In this document: piece by piece, positions 8,273 through 16,645 of the stretch
Layout of the letters: each line of letters opens with the position of its first letter
Position numbering within the stretch: position 1 is the first letter of the stretch
Source: RGIG3528 sp045598045
GTDB taxonomy: Bacteria > Bacillota > Clostridia > Lachnospirales > Lachnospiraceae
NCBI GenBank assembly: GCA_045598045.1
Contig: JAZLLG010000016.1
Span: 1 to 26,596, forward strand
DNA length: 26,596 nucleotides
Direction: 5' to 3'
Notes under the pieces: model-generated
Databases searched by the model: none
What the model saw: the letters and a program-made list of their open reading frames with translations, nothing else
What the model was told of the DNA's origin: nothing
Translations under genes and position numbers: made by a program

Positions 8273-8290
8273 TTGTCTTGTATTTAACAA
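8273..8290 (+). promoter_or_regulatory. rex operator: Putative Rex operator overlapping a -35 element
   Basis: An 18-bp element with TTGT at the left end and TTTAACAA at the right end. The clostridial Rex consensus is TTGTTAA-N4-TTAACAA. Here the right half-site is complete (TTAACAA, 8284-8290), while the left half keeps only TTGT (8273-8276). It overlaps the -35 hexamer and spacer of the promoter at 8278-8306, a position where bound Rex would block RNA polymerase. The operon behind the promoter encodes Rex itself. The left half-site is poor, so this is a candidate only. Confidence 0.4.
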
Positions 8291-8306
8291 GCAATTTCGC
8301 TATAAT
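8278..8306 (+). promoter_or_regulatory. Promoter of the long central operon
   Basis: TTGTAT (8278-8283), a 17-bp spacer, perfect TATAAT (8301-8306). It lies 70 bp before the first gene and just after the preceding operon's terminator. No other comparable promoter stands out before 22551, and gaps between the genes behind it are all under 25 bp. Confidence 0.8.
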
Positions 8307-8375
8307 CGACTATGTATATCAAGCAACAAGCTGATGCAACTTTTTTTGATCAATGTTTGAAAGAGGAGTGATAAA

Positions 8376-9452
8376 ATGTCTGAATTACTTGAATATGAAT
8401 GCCCCGCCTGTGGAGGAATATTGGAGTTTGATACAGATTCGCAGAAGCTGAAATGTCCGTACTGCGACTCGATGTATGATGTTGATGAGTACAAAAAAAT
8501 GATGGCAGAGAAGGAAGCTGTGGCCGAAGGACTTGAGAATTCGATAAATACCGAATCCGAAGAGTGGAATGACCCGAATCTGCTCATTTATGTATGCCAG
8601 TCCTGCGGCGGCGAAATTATCGGTGATAAAACACTCGGCTCCACATCGTGCCCTTTCTGCGGGAACAACGTGGTTATGACAAAGCAGTTTACCGGAGCTT
8701 TGAAGCCGGATTACGTCATTCCGTTCAAATTAAATAAACAAATGGCCAAGGATGCTCTTGCAAATCACTTCAAAGGAAAGAAGCTTTTAAACCGCGAATT
8801 CAGCAGTGACAACAAGCTGGATGAGGTAAAAGGAGTATATGTTCCGTTCTGGATTTACAATGTTGATGCGGGCGGAGATGCTACTTTCACGGCTACAAAA
8901 GTTAAACAATGGAACGATTCAAAATATCATTATACCGAAACGAGTTATTATCGTGTCGAACGTGCGGGAGTTGCTTCCTACAGCGGAGTACCTGCGGATG
9001 CCTCCACAAAAATGAGTGACAATCTTATGGATTCCATAGAACCCTACGATTATTCACAGGCTGTTCCTTTCAATTCGGCTTATCTTGCAGGCTTCCTTGC
9101 CGACAAATACGATGTGGAAGCAAAGGATAACATGGAAAGAGTCCGGAGGCGCGTAGCGAATTCTCTTGCGGCCGATCTCAGAAGAACCGTCAATGACTAC
9201 AGCTCTGTAAGTGAAGAAAAGAAGAACATAGCCATAAAGAGTGCAACGGCTAAGTATGCTTTGCTCCCGGTATGGGTTCTTACAACAAAATGGAAGGATC
9301 AGACATACACCTTTGCCATGAACGGACAGACAGGAAAGTTCGTCGGAAATCTGCCTTTGGATAAAGGTCTGTATGCAAAATATCTTACGCTCTGGACATT
9401 GTTGATTACCATTATCGGCGGAACAATATTGTTCCTTTTCGAACTCATTTAA
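8376..9452 (+). CDS. Double zinc-ribbon protein with C-terminal membrane anchor
   Basis: A 358-aa protein. Two treble-clef/zinc-ribbon knuckle pairs are visible: C9-x2-C12 with C27-x2-C30, and C74-x2-C77 with C92-x2-C95. A central domain of about 200 aa follows (V-Y-V-P-F-W-I-Y and L-P-V-W-V-L-T-T-K-W strands), and a single hydrophobic segment at about 335-357 ends the chain. Proteins of this type are often labelled as TFIIB-type zinc-ribbon or helicase-like because of the N-terminus, but no helicase motif is present. It is followed 15 bases later by a TPM-domain gene, and this pairing recurs in Firmicutes as I recall. The function is unknown; a membrane-tethered zinc-dependent scaffold is a reasonable guess. 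The start is supported by a GAGGAG site. Confidence 0.8.
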   Translation: MSELLEYECPACGGILEFDTDSQKLKCPYCDSMYDVDEYKKMMAEKEAVAEGLENSINTESEEWNDPNLLIYVCQSCGGEIIGDKTLGSTSCPFCGNNVVMTKQFTGALKPDYVIPFKLNKQMAKDALANHFKGKKLLNREFSSDNKLDEVKGVYVPFWIYNVDAGGDATFTATKVKQWNDSKYHYTETSYYRVERAGVASYSGVPADASTKMSDNLMDSIEPYDYSQAVPFNSAYLAGFLADKYDVEAKDNMERVRRRVANSLAADLRRTVNDYSSVSEEKKNIAIKSATAKYALLPVWVLTTKWKDQTYTFAMNGQTGKFVGNLPLDKGLYAKYLTLWTLLITIIGGTILFLFELI

Positions 9453-9467
9453 GGGAGGGACGGCATA

Positions 9468-10382
9468 ATGAAAAAGATTTTATTTAAAGCTATCGCCGTT
9501 CTTTTTGCGGCAGCGTTTTTAACAGGTATTGCAAAGAACAATAATGTTTTTGCAGAAGATAAAGTGCATGTTGTTGATGCGGCGGGCCTTCTTTCGGAGT
9601 ACGAAGCCGAAGAACTGGAAGCGTATCTTGACGAAATAAGCGAACGCCTTGACTTTGATGTTGCAGCACTTACAACAACCGACCTGGAAGGCAAGTCTCC
9701 CATGGAGTATGCGGATGACTTTTATGATGTAATGTACGGACCAAACACTGACGGATGCGTATTCCTGCGCTACATAAGCGATTATGACAGACAGCTTTGG
9801 ATAAGCACCAGCGGTATAGGCCTTACATGTATTTACGATGACTATATTGATTTCATCTTTGATGCGGTAGATTCTTACATAGATTACGATGATTATTTCT
9901 CATTATTTAAGGATTACGGAACTCTTGTAGAGGACACCGTAAGCCGATATAAAGAAACAGGAAGCCCTGTTGATATATGGTCCAACAGTGGAAAAACAAA
10001 GTACTACGATGAGGAAAGCGGAAGACTGTTCACCTACAACAGTGACGGAAGCAGAGATTTCAGCATTTCTTACGGATTCATGGACTGGGTGCTTGTTTAT
10101 CTTAAGGGATGCGTTCTTCCTTTTATCATCGGAATAATTGTTGCACTTTGCGTAACAGGCAGCTGGAAGAGTAAGCTGAACTCCGTTGTCGTTGCAATGG
10201 AAGCGGAAAAATATGAGGAAAAGGACAGCTTTGCCGTCAGCCGCCGTTCAGATGTTTTCTTAAGAAAATCGGTTTCAAAAATCAGTATAGACACCAGCAG
10301 TTCGTCCTCAGGCGGACACAGCAGCAGCTCGCACCATAGTTCGGGCGGCGGCTCTCACGGCGGCGGCGGACGTTCAAGATAG
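9468..10382 (+). CDS. TPM-domain (TLP18.3/Psb32/MOLO-1) membrane protein
   Basis: A 304-aa protein. A signal peptide covers residues 1-29. The TPM domain spans about 33-165, beginning V-V-D-A-A-G-L-L-S with strongly acidic stretches. One transmembrane helix lies at about 207-230 and leads into a cytoplasmic region. The last 30 residues are almost entirely Ser, Gly and His, ending in a GGGGRSR tail like those of other bacterial TPM proteins. TPM domains in plants and bacteria are linked to membrane-protein maintenance, and some show phosphatase activity; no substrate can be named here. GGGAGGGA precedes the ATG, 15 bases after the zinc-ribbon gene. Confidence 0.85.
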   Translation: MKKILFKAIAVLFAAAFLTGIAKNNNVFAEDKVHVVDAAGLLSEYEAEELEAYLDEISERLDFDVAALTTTDLEGKSPMEYADDFYDVMYGPNTDGCVFLRYISDYDRQLWISTSGIGLTCIYDDYIDFIFDAVDSYIDYDDYFSLFKDYGTLVEDTVSRYKETGSPVDIWSNSGKTKYYDEESGRLFTYNSDGSRDFSISYGFMDWVLVYLKGCVLPFIIGIIVALCVTGSWKSKLNSVVVAMEAEKYEEKDSFAVSRRSDVFLRKSVSKISIDTSSSSSGGHSSSSHHSSGGGSHGGGGRSR

Positions 10383-10390
10383 GAGGTAAT

Positions 10391-10951
10391 ATGAAAACAG
10401 AATTTAAGCCCGGAAATATGCTTTTTCCTCTTCCGGTTGTTATGCTTTCCTGCCAAAGACCGGAGGAAAGGCCGAACCTTATTACGGTGGCGTGGGCAGG
10501 AACCGTAAACAGCGACCCGCCGATGGTTTCGGTTTCGGTCAGAAAAGAAAGATATTCGCACGACATTATTCTCGAAACGGGAGAGTTTGTGGTGAATCTC
10601 ATAAACAAAGAACTGACATATGCCACAGACTGGTGCGGTGTTAAGTCCGGAAGGGACGTTGACAAGTTTAAGGAGATGAAACTTACTCCTCAGAAGTCTC
10701 TCCATATTTCTGCACCGGGCATAGCGGAAAGTCCGGTGAATATTGAATGCAAAGTGACGGAACACAAGGTGCTTGGCACGCACACCATGTTCATTGCGGA
10801 AGTTGCAGGCGTTACGGTTGATGACAAATATATGGACGAAAAAGGTGTTTTCCATCTCAACAACGCTGACCTTACAACGTATTGCCATGGCTCCTACAGA
10901 AGCCTCGGAGATACCCTTGGTACCTTCGGATACTCTGTAAAGAAAAAGTAA
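10391..10951 (+). CDS. Flavin reductase-like / flavoredoxin-type FMN-binding protein
   Basis: A 186-aa soluble protein of the flavin reductase split-barrel family, which binds FMN and transfers electrons. Seen: an N-terminal P-L-P-V-V-M-L-S-C strand, then N-L-I-T-V-A-W-A-G-T-V-N-S-D-P-P-M-V-S-V-S-V, the classic flavin-binding segment of the family, then F-V-V-N-L and the K-F-K-E-M helix. The length is normal for the flavoredoxin branch. AGGAGG precedes the ATG, eight bases after the TPM gene. The physiological partner is unknown; the presence of Rex and the NAD(P)HX repair enzyme downstream makes a redox role plausible, by inference. Confidence 0.88.
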   Translation: MKTEFKPGNMLFPLPVVMLSCQRPEERPNLITVAWAGTVNSDPPMVSVSVRKERYSHDIILETGEFVVNLINKELTYATDWCGVKSGRDVDKFKEMKLTPQKSLHISAPGIAESPVNIECKVTEHKVLGTHTMFIAEVAGVTVDDKYMDEKGVFHLNNADLTTYCHGSYRSLGDTLGTFGYSVKKK

Positions 10952-10969
10952 TTTGATTCAGGTGACGGA

Positions 10970-12862
10970 ATGAAGAAATTTAACGGTATTCTCATATTGA
11001 TCGGTGCGTTAAGCGCCCTGGTATTGGCATTTATGCTTTATACCACGGGTGTGTTTTCGCCTGACAAAAAAAATGAAGAACTTACGCCTACACCGACCGT
11101 TGAATACAGTACGCCACGTGACATTTTTCAAAACGATTATGCTGCGGATCCGAATCAAAGCAAGGAAATTGCAGTAATCCATGTAATGGAGAATTTTGTG
11201 GATTATGTGGATGCAAAGCAGATATATACATATGGCTACCAGCAGGCAGTCAGAAAGAAAATCAACGCACTTATCGAAGACGGGCACTATACCGAAGATA
11301 AGCCGCTTGTAATTCACAATCCGTTCGGGACCAATTCACAGTCGCTCTATGTCTACTTCGAGACGGAGCAGCCGTGTGCGGTCGCATATAACGTTCATGT
11401 TTCCAAAACGGATTCCAAAGCAGGAGATTTCGGCGGAAACATAGTTGCCGCAAAAAAACATATGAACTATGCGGACGGCTGTGAAGAGGAGGTTGATACT
11501 TCTTACATTCACGAGTTTCAGGTGACAGGCATCCAGCCCGGTATTGACAATACAATAACCTTCAGGCTTGTAGACCAGACCGGATACATCCGCATGAGAC
11601 GTTTCTACTACACCTTTGAAGACGGCATTGTAAATGCCAACGAGCTCGAGCTTGAAAAGGAAAGGGCTACAAAGACAATAGTAGTAGACGAGAAAACACT
11701 TGAAACCGCTACCGTAAACGTTACCGATGCGGAGCAGACGGACGGTCTTTATTGCGTTTTCCGTGCAAAAAACGGCTACGATCCTTATATGCTTGTTTAT
11801 GACAATGACGGCTTCATGAGAATGGAAGTTCCGTTGGAAAGTGCTTATGCAAAAAGTGCATATGTTAAGGACGGAGAACTTTATCTCTTTGTGTCGGACA
11901 AGAAGTTCGTAAAAATCAGTTCTCTCGGTGAAGTTAAGAAGATATACGAAACGGATGAATATACTTTTGGCAAGGACTTCTGCATAGACGCCAAAGGAAA
12001 CGTGATTGTTCTGGCAAGCCGTGTAGGCTCCGATACAGCCGATGATGTTGTCTGCATTGTGGACTTTGAAAAGGAAGCTGTGTATGAACTCTTTGATATG
12101 GGCAATTTCATGTCAGGACTTAAGAAAAAGAAAGCATGTCGTGACTGGATAGGTCTTTCTTCTGTTTCTTATACAGGGGACAACATGGTTGTGCTTTCTG
12201 CGGATGTTCCCAATACTCTCATTAAAATGAGGCGTATTTATAACGGCCCGAAGCTTGTTTATCTTGCCGGAGAGCCGGACTACTACGAGGATTTGCCTTC
12301 TCTGAAAAAGATGTTTCTTATCCATGAAGGTGATTTTACATTCCCGACAACAATCACGGAACAAGGCTTTGAGGAATACGATAAAATCCGTGAAAGCCGT
12401 TCTTACATCTGGGTTCTGGACAGAAATCTGGACTATGATTACGAAAAAAAGGAAGAGCATTTCGGCTATTATACAAGGCTTCTTCTTGACGATGAAGAAC
12501 GTACTCTCAGACAAATTGACGAAAGCATTGTTGTCAAAGGCATTACCGAGGACTCCCATCTTGAGCTTTTCGGTGACAATAAGCTTCTTGTAAAAGGAAC
12601 TGACAGCAGCTTCATTGAAGCAGACCATGAGTTTAATACCATTTATACGTTTACATATAATGCTCCTGTTGTAAAGAAATCAATCGAGCAACAGGAATAT
12701 GAAGAGGATAACCCGCCGCCGGACGATACCGTAAGGTACATCGGCATTTCGAAAATCAATCCCGTTTCGTACCTGTTTACGGATGAGATTATTGTTTATA
12801 TCGATGGCGGTGACTTGGATGACAGCACGGCAGTTACAGGAGAAAGTAAGGAAATTGAGTAA
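10970..12862 (+). CDS. Membrane-anchored arylsulfotransferase-like beta-propeller protein, probably lacking catalytic histidines
   Basis: A 630-aa protein. An N-terminal signal anchor (about 6-28) is followed by a Thr/Pro-rich linker. A beta domain at about 100-215 (N-P-F-G-T-N-S-Q-S-L-Y-V-Y-F-E-T-E) matches the Ig-like N-terminal domain of bacterial aryl-sulfate sulfotransferases. A propeller-like region at about 240-600 follows. Where family members typically carry a D-W-x-H-x-N-S motif and a later S-S-R-H segment, this protein has D392-W-I-G-L-S-S and S410-A-D-V, so the histidines expected at those points are absent. It may be a non-catalytic binding or sensing relative. The alignment is from memory. 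Its last 8 bases overlap the preferred topB start. Confidence 0.6.
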   Translation: MKKFNGILILIGALSALVLAFMLYTTGVFSPDKKNEELTPTPTVEYSTPRDIFQNDYAADPNQSKEIAVIHVMENFVDYVDAKQIYTYGYQQAVRKKINALIEDGHYTEDKPLVIHNPFGTNSQSLYVYFETEQPCAVAYNVHVSKTDSKAGDFGGNIVAAKKHMNYADGCEEEVDTSYIHEFQVTGIQPGIDNTITFRLVDQTGYIRMRRFYYTFEDGIVNANELELEKERATKTIVVDEKTLETATVNVTDAEQTDGLYCVFRAKNGYDPYMLVYDNDGFMRMEVPLESAYAKSAYVKDGELYLFVSDKKFVKISSLGEVKKIYETDEYTFGKDFCIDAKGNVIVLASRVGSDTADDVVCIVDFEKEAVYELFDMGNFMSGLKKKKACRDWIGLSSVSYTGDNMVVLSADVPNTLIKMRRIYNGPKLVYLAGEPDYYEDLPSLKKMFLIHEGDFTFPTTITEQGFEEYDKIRESRSYIWVLDRNLDYDYEKKEEHFGYYTRLLLDDEERTLRQIDESIVVKGITEDSHLELFGDNKLLVKGTDSSFIEADHEFNTIYTFTYNAPVVKKSIEQQEYEEDNPPPDDTVRYIGISKINPVSYLFTDEIIVYIDGGDLDDSTAVTGESKEIE

Positions 12863-14849
12863 GAATCTCTACATTGCGGAAAAGCCCAGCGTCGCAAAAG
12901 AATTTGCGAAGGCGCTCCACGAGAATTTCAGTAATAAAGACGGATATCAGGAATCCGAAAACAGCGTTGTTACATGGTGCGTAGGACATCTCGTTACAAT
13001 GAGTTATCCCGAGGTTTACGATCCGGCATTAAAAAAGTGGAGTATGGAGACTTTGCCGTTTTTGCCGAAGGAATACAAATACGAAATAATTCCGGATGTG
13101 GCAAAACAGTTCAATATTGTTAAAGGACTTCTGAATCGTGAAGACGTTACATGCATATATATATGCACGGACTCCGGACGTGAAGGAGAATATATATACC
13201 GGCTTGTGGATCAGGAAGCAAAGGTGCCTGCCGGAAAGGAACGCCGCCGTGTGTGGATAGATTCCCAAACGGAGGAAGAAGTTTTAAGAGGAATCAGGGA
13301 AGCAAAAACATGGGATGCATATGATAATCTTTCAGATGCAGCTTATCTTCGTGCAAAAGAAGACTATCTCATGGGTATAAACTTCTCCAGAATTCTGACT
13401 CTCAGATACGGTAGTGCGGTTCAGAATTTCCTGAAGGCAGAGAAGCGAGCTGCCATTTCCGTAGGACGCGTTATGACATGTGTTCTTGGAATTGTAGTCA
13501 GAAGAGAAAGAGAAATACGTGAATTTGTCAAGACGCCTTTCTACAGAGTGATTGCAAAAGCAGAACAGGGCTTCGACGCGGAGTTCAGGGCAGTGGAAGG
13601 CAGCAGGTATTACAATACGCCTGCTCTTTACAAGGAAAACGGTTTCAAGAAAAAAGAAGATGCCGACAAGCTGATTGAGCAGCTTTCGGGAAAAAGCGCA
13701 ACGGTTTCTTCTATCGAAAAGAAAGTAGAAAAGAAGGCTGCTCCGCTTTTGTTCAACCTTGCCGAACTTCAGAACTCCTGCTCAAAGATTTTTAAAATCA
13801 GTCCTGACGAAACACTTAAAATAACTCAGGAATTATACGAAAAAAAGCTTGTTACATACCCACGAACAGATGCGAGAGTCCTTTCGACAGCCGTATCAAA
13901 GGAAATATATAAGAACATATCCGGCTTGAGAAGTTTTGCTCCGGTTTCGGGACTTGCACAGGAAATAATCGAAAAAGGTTCTTTCAAGGGCATCGAAAAA
14001 ACAAAATATTGTGATGACAAGAAAATCACCGATCACTATGCAATCATTCCGACAGGGCAGACAAATGCCTATTCAGGGCTTGGGAACCTTCAGAAAAACG
14101 TATATGAGCTTATTGTAAGAAGGTTTTTGAGCATTTTCTTCCCTCCTGCCGAGTACAAAAAGATTGCACTTTCTCTTGATATAGACGGCGAAAAGTTTTT
14201 TGCAAGCTTCAAGGTGCTTGAGAAGGAAGGCTATTTAAAAGTAACCGGACGAAAAAAAGAAGAAAATGAAACAAAAAAACAGGATGACAAGCAGGAAGAG
14301 CAGGAGGATGTTCTCGTAAGCTCCGACTCCCTGGACAAAATAAACGCTCTTAAAAAGGGTGATGCTGTCAACATAACCGGTATGGAAGTAAAGGAAGGCG
14401 AAACAAAACCTCCCAAACGTTACAATTCCGGCGACCTTATTCTTACAATGGAAAATGCCGGCCAGTTCATAGAAGATGAAGAACTGAGGGCACAGATTAA
14501 GGGCGCAGGCATAGGAACAAGCGCGACACGTGCCGAAATTCTTTCAAAGCTTGTCAAAATCGAATATCTTGCTTTGAACAATAAGACGCAGATATTTACG
14601 CCCACAAAGCTTGGCGAGATGATATATGAAGTTGTTACCGGCTCCATATCACCGCTTCTCAGGGCTGACCTGACCGCAAGCTGGGAAAAGGGACTTTCTC
14701 AGGTGGCCGAAGGAACCATTTCTTCGGAAGAATATATGAACAAACTTGAGGACTACGTGTCCAGAATGACTGTTAAAGTCAAAAGTCTGAACAACAGCGC
14801 ATTACTGAACGGCGCTTTTCGTGAAGTTCAAAAATATTATTCAAAATAG
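12855..14849 (+). CDS. topB: DNA topoisomerase III (type IA)
   Basis: A 664-aa type IA topoisomerase that relaxes and decatenates DNA through a transient 5'-phosphotyrosine. The N-terminus S-K-N-L-Y-I-A-E-K-P-S holds the Toprim glutamate (E9). The acidic Toprim motif reads D106-S-G-R-E-G-E, where many chromosomal TopB proteins have D-x-D-R-E-G-E. The active-site tyrosine is Y335 in TYPRTD, and G-I-G-T-S-A-T-R is the conserved fourth-domain motif. No C-terminal zinc ribbon is present. I chose TTG at 12855 as the start because the family sequence begins there; upstream in-frame codons (from 12783) lie inside the previous gene and look non-homologous. AAGGA is very close to the TTG and AGGAG somewhat far, so translational coupling is likely. 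Confidence 0.9.
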   Translation: MSKNLYIAEKPSVAKEFAKALHENFSNKDGYQESENSVVTWCVGHLVTMSYPEVYDPALKKWSMETLPFLPKEYKYEIIPDVAKQFNIVKGLLNREDVTCIYICTDSGREGEYIYRLVDQEAKVPAGKERRRVWIDSQTEEEVLRGIREAKTWDAYDNLSDAAYLRAKEDYLMGINFSRILTLRYGSAVQNFLKAEKRAAISVGRVMTCVLGIVVRREREIREFVKTPFYRVIAKAEQGFDAEFRAVEGSRYYNTPALYKENGFKKKEDADKLIEQLSGKSATVSSIEKKVEKKAAPLLFNLAELQNSCSKIFKISPDETLKITQELYEKKLVTYPRTDARVLSTAVSKEIYKNISGLRSFAPVSGLAQEIIEKGSFKGIEKTKYCDDKKITDHYAIIPTGQTNAYSGLGNLQKNVYELIVRRFLSIFFPPAEYKKIALSLDIDGEKFFASFKVLEKEGYLKVTGRKKEENETKKQDDKQEEQEDVLVSSDSLDKINALKKGDAVNITGMEVKEGETKPPKRYNSGDLILTMENAGQFIEDEELRAQIKGAGIGTSATRAEILSKLVKIEYLALNNKTQIFTPTKLGEMIYEVVTGSISPLLRADLTASWEKGLSQVAEGTISSEEYMNKLEDYVSRMTVKVKSLNNSALLNGAFREVQKYYSK

Positions 14850-14872
14850 CTGTAAAAATGTTGGAGGAAAAC

Positions 14873-16636
14873 ATGGAACTTGGAAAGACAGTATCAAGAG
14901 ATCTGTACATTGATGTAACAATCAAAGAAAATGAGCTTTCTGAAATCTATCTTTATCTTGTGGATTTGAAGGCTGACAAGAGTTTCAGAACTTCCGAATT
15001 CACGTTCTCGGTGCCGGATGAGGTTTCCGAGGATGAGGAAAAACAGGACGTTAAATGCTTTTTCTTTGATAAGTTCCTTGAACTGAAAACAGAAGGAATA
15101 AAAACTTATTATTTCGCCATTGATGCGAGAGAGGTTATGCTGCACCTCATTGAACCTCTGAAGAATACCGACGGCAGGGCAAAGAGATACTTTAACGATA
15201 TTGCCGACGGGGCTCTTCCGGGAGAGTGGCTTACGGACTGCCTGAGCATGGGAAGAGTCATGGCTATGACAACTTTTGACGAAAGACCCGAGCTTGGTGC
15301 TACGATTCGCAGACGCCTTAAAGAAAAGTACCATAACGTTTCGGGCGAGATTAAAAAAGTTAGAAACACCCACCTGTTCATAAGCTATGACAAGCCGGCA
15401 ACAGGTCCCGAACTCTCGTTTAAGGTTACCGACGGAGCAATCAATATTATTGACGATATAAAGCTTCACGGACGCATTGAGGATGACATCATGGTTGCGA
15501 AAACATGTGAACTTCTCAGCAAATATCCCGATGCGGACGTTATTGCAGATAAGACGAGTATTCGCATTTATACTCTCATTAAAAATGCAGAGACGCTTTC
15601 CTCACAGGAAAACAATCGTCTTGTATTTTCCATAGGAAGTATGCTTCACGCACTTGGGAAAAGTGATGTGGCAGCTACAGCCGAAGGCTACCGTGATTAC
15701 ATTGTTAATGCCGAAGCACTTCGTTTCGGCAGATACGAAGACAATTCAATAGTGGGAGTGCATTACTTCCTTCTCCCCGTAAGATACAATTCCGAGAAAG
15801 CATGGAAGAAGAATTTTAAGAAAAACTCACTTTGGTCACAGGCTGACGAAGGCGGAGATGAGTACATCCTTATCGGACAGGATAAACCAAATAAAAAGAA
15901 AAAAGATGCAGCTCCCGTAGAAATACTTGGCAGACTGTCCTGCGAGAAAGGAAACGAAAAGTTTGTACTTAAATGCAGTGACGTATCTGTTAAGAAATAT
16001 CTTCCCGGTTTCGCGGTACTTACAATAGGGCTGGAAAATCATTTTTATCCCGGCATCAAAGATATCAGGAGAATAAATGATCTTTGTTCTTCATTATGGG
16101 GTTCTTCAAAGGCAGATGATATTTTCCCCGATGTTATGAACCTTCAAATGAAAACCGATACAAAAACTTTCAGCCTTGATACTGTTAAGAGAAGCGCTGC
16201 AGGCGTGGAGCCATGGCTCGGACTTCTTCTCACAATGGGAAGAAAAAAGGCCAACAAAGGTGGTAATTACTTTGGAACGGCTACTCTTTCAGAAAGAAGC
16301 TACTCATATTTCGATGATGGTTCAAAGGGCATGGACGAAGGCATGGTAGAAGCTGTATCAACGGCGCTTATCAAGAGTGAATACATCCTGAATCTCGAAA
16401 GAGAACTGGCACAAACCGTTGGTTCGGACAAAACAAAAGGTTATGTTCCAATGAACAGAAGCCGCAAAAAAGCTGTTAAACGCCTGAACGGAGCTTTCAA
16501 CTACATGCTTACTTCCTACAGCTATGATGTTGAAAACGGCGAGTTCGGAGAAAACTACAGACAGACATACAAACTCAGAAAAGGCAAGGAGACAGAAGAC
16601 AGACTTGAGAAAAAGTTCGATCTTTTGTACGAATAG
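14873..16636 (+). CDS. Unrecognised 587-aa soluble protein
   Basis: I do not recognise this family. It is a long, intact, cytosolic-looking protein of about 66 kDa with no signal peptide, membrane segment, metal cluster motif or P-loop. The N-terminal third is mixed alpha/beta and acidic, with an acidic run around residues 45-55. The middle has an F-I-S-Y-D-K-P-A-T-G segment. A Lys-rich stretch lies at about 340-348 and the C-terminal 60 residues are basic with R/K-rich helices, which might touch nucleic acid. The start at 14873 is preferred over ATG 14858 because GGAGG sits five bases before it. It lies between topB and rex with tight spacing, so co-expression is near certain. A link to TopB (accessory subunit) or to redox control is only a guess. 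Confidence 0.8.
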   Translation: MELGKTVSRDLYIDVTIKENELSEIYLYLVDLKADKSFRTSEFTFSVPDEVSEDEEKQDVKCFFFDKFLELKTEGIKTYYFAIDAREVMLHLIEPLKNTDGRAKRYFNDIADGALPGEWLTDCLSMGRVMAMTTFDERPELGATIRRRLKEKYHNVSGEIKKVRNTHLFISYDKPATGPELSFKVTDGAINIIDDIKLHGRIEDDIMVAKTCELLSKYPDADVIADKTSIRIYTLIKNAETLSSQENNRLVFSIGSMLHALGKSDVAATAEGYRDYIVNAEALRFGRYEDNSIVGVHYFLLPVRYNSEKAWKKNFKKNSLWSQADEGGDEYILIGQDKPNKKKKDAAPVEILGRLSCEKGNEKFVLKCSDVSVKKYLPGFAVLTIGLENHFYPGIKDIRRINDLCSSLWGSSKADDIFPDVMNLQMKTDTKTFSLDTVKRSAAGVEPWLGLLLTMGRKKANKGGNYFGTATLSERSYSYFDDGSKGMDEGMVEAVSTALIKSEYILNLERELAQTVGSDKTKGYVPMNRSRKKAVKRLNGAFNYMLTSYSYDVENGEFGENYRQTYKLRKGKETEDRLEKKFDLLYE

Positions 16637-16645
16637 GAGCTTCAT

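Noticed and set aside
12783..12854. Upstream extension of topB by 24 codons to an in-frame ATG
   Set aside because: The family N-terminus (SKNLYIAEKPS) begins right after TTG 12855; the extension lies inside the previous gene and has no good ribosome binding site.
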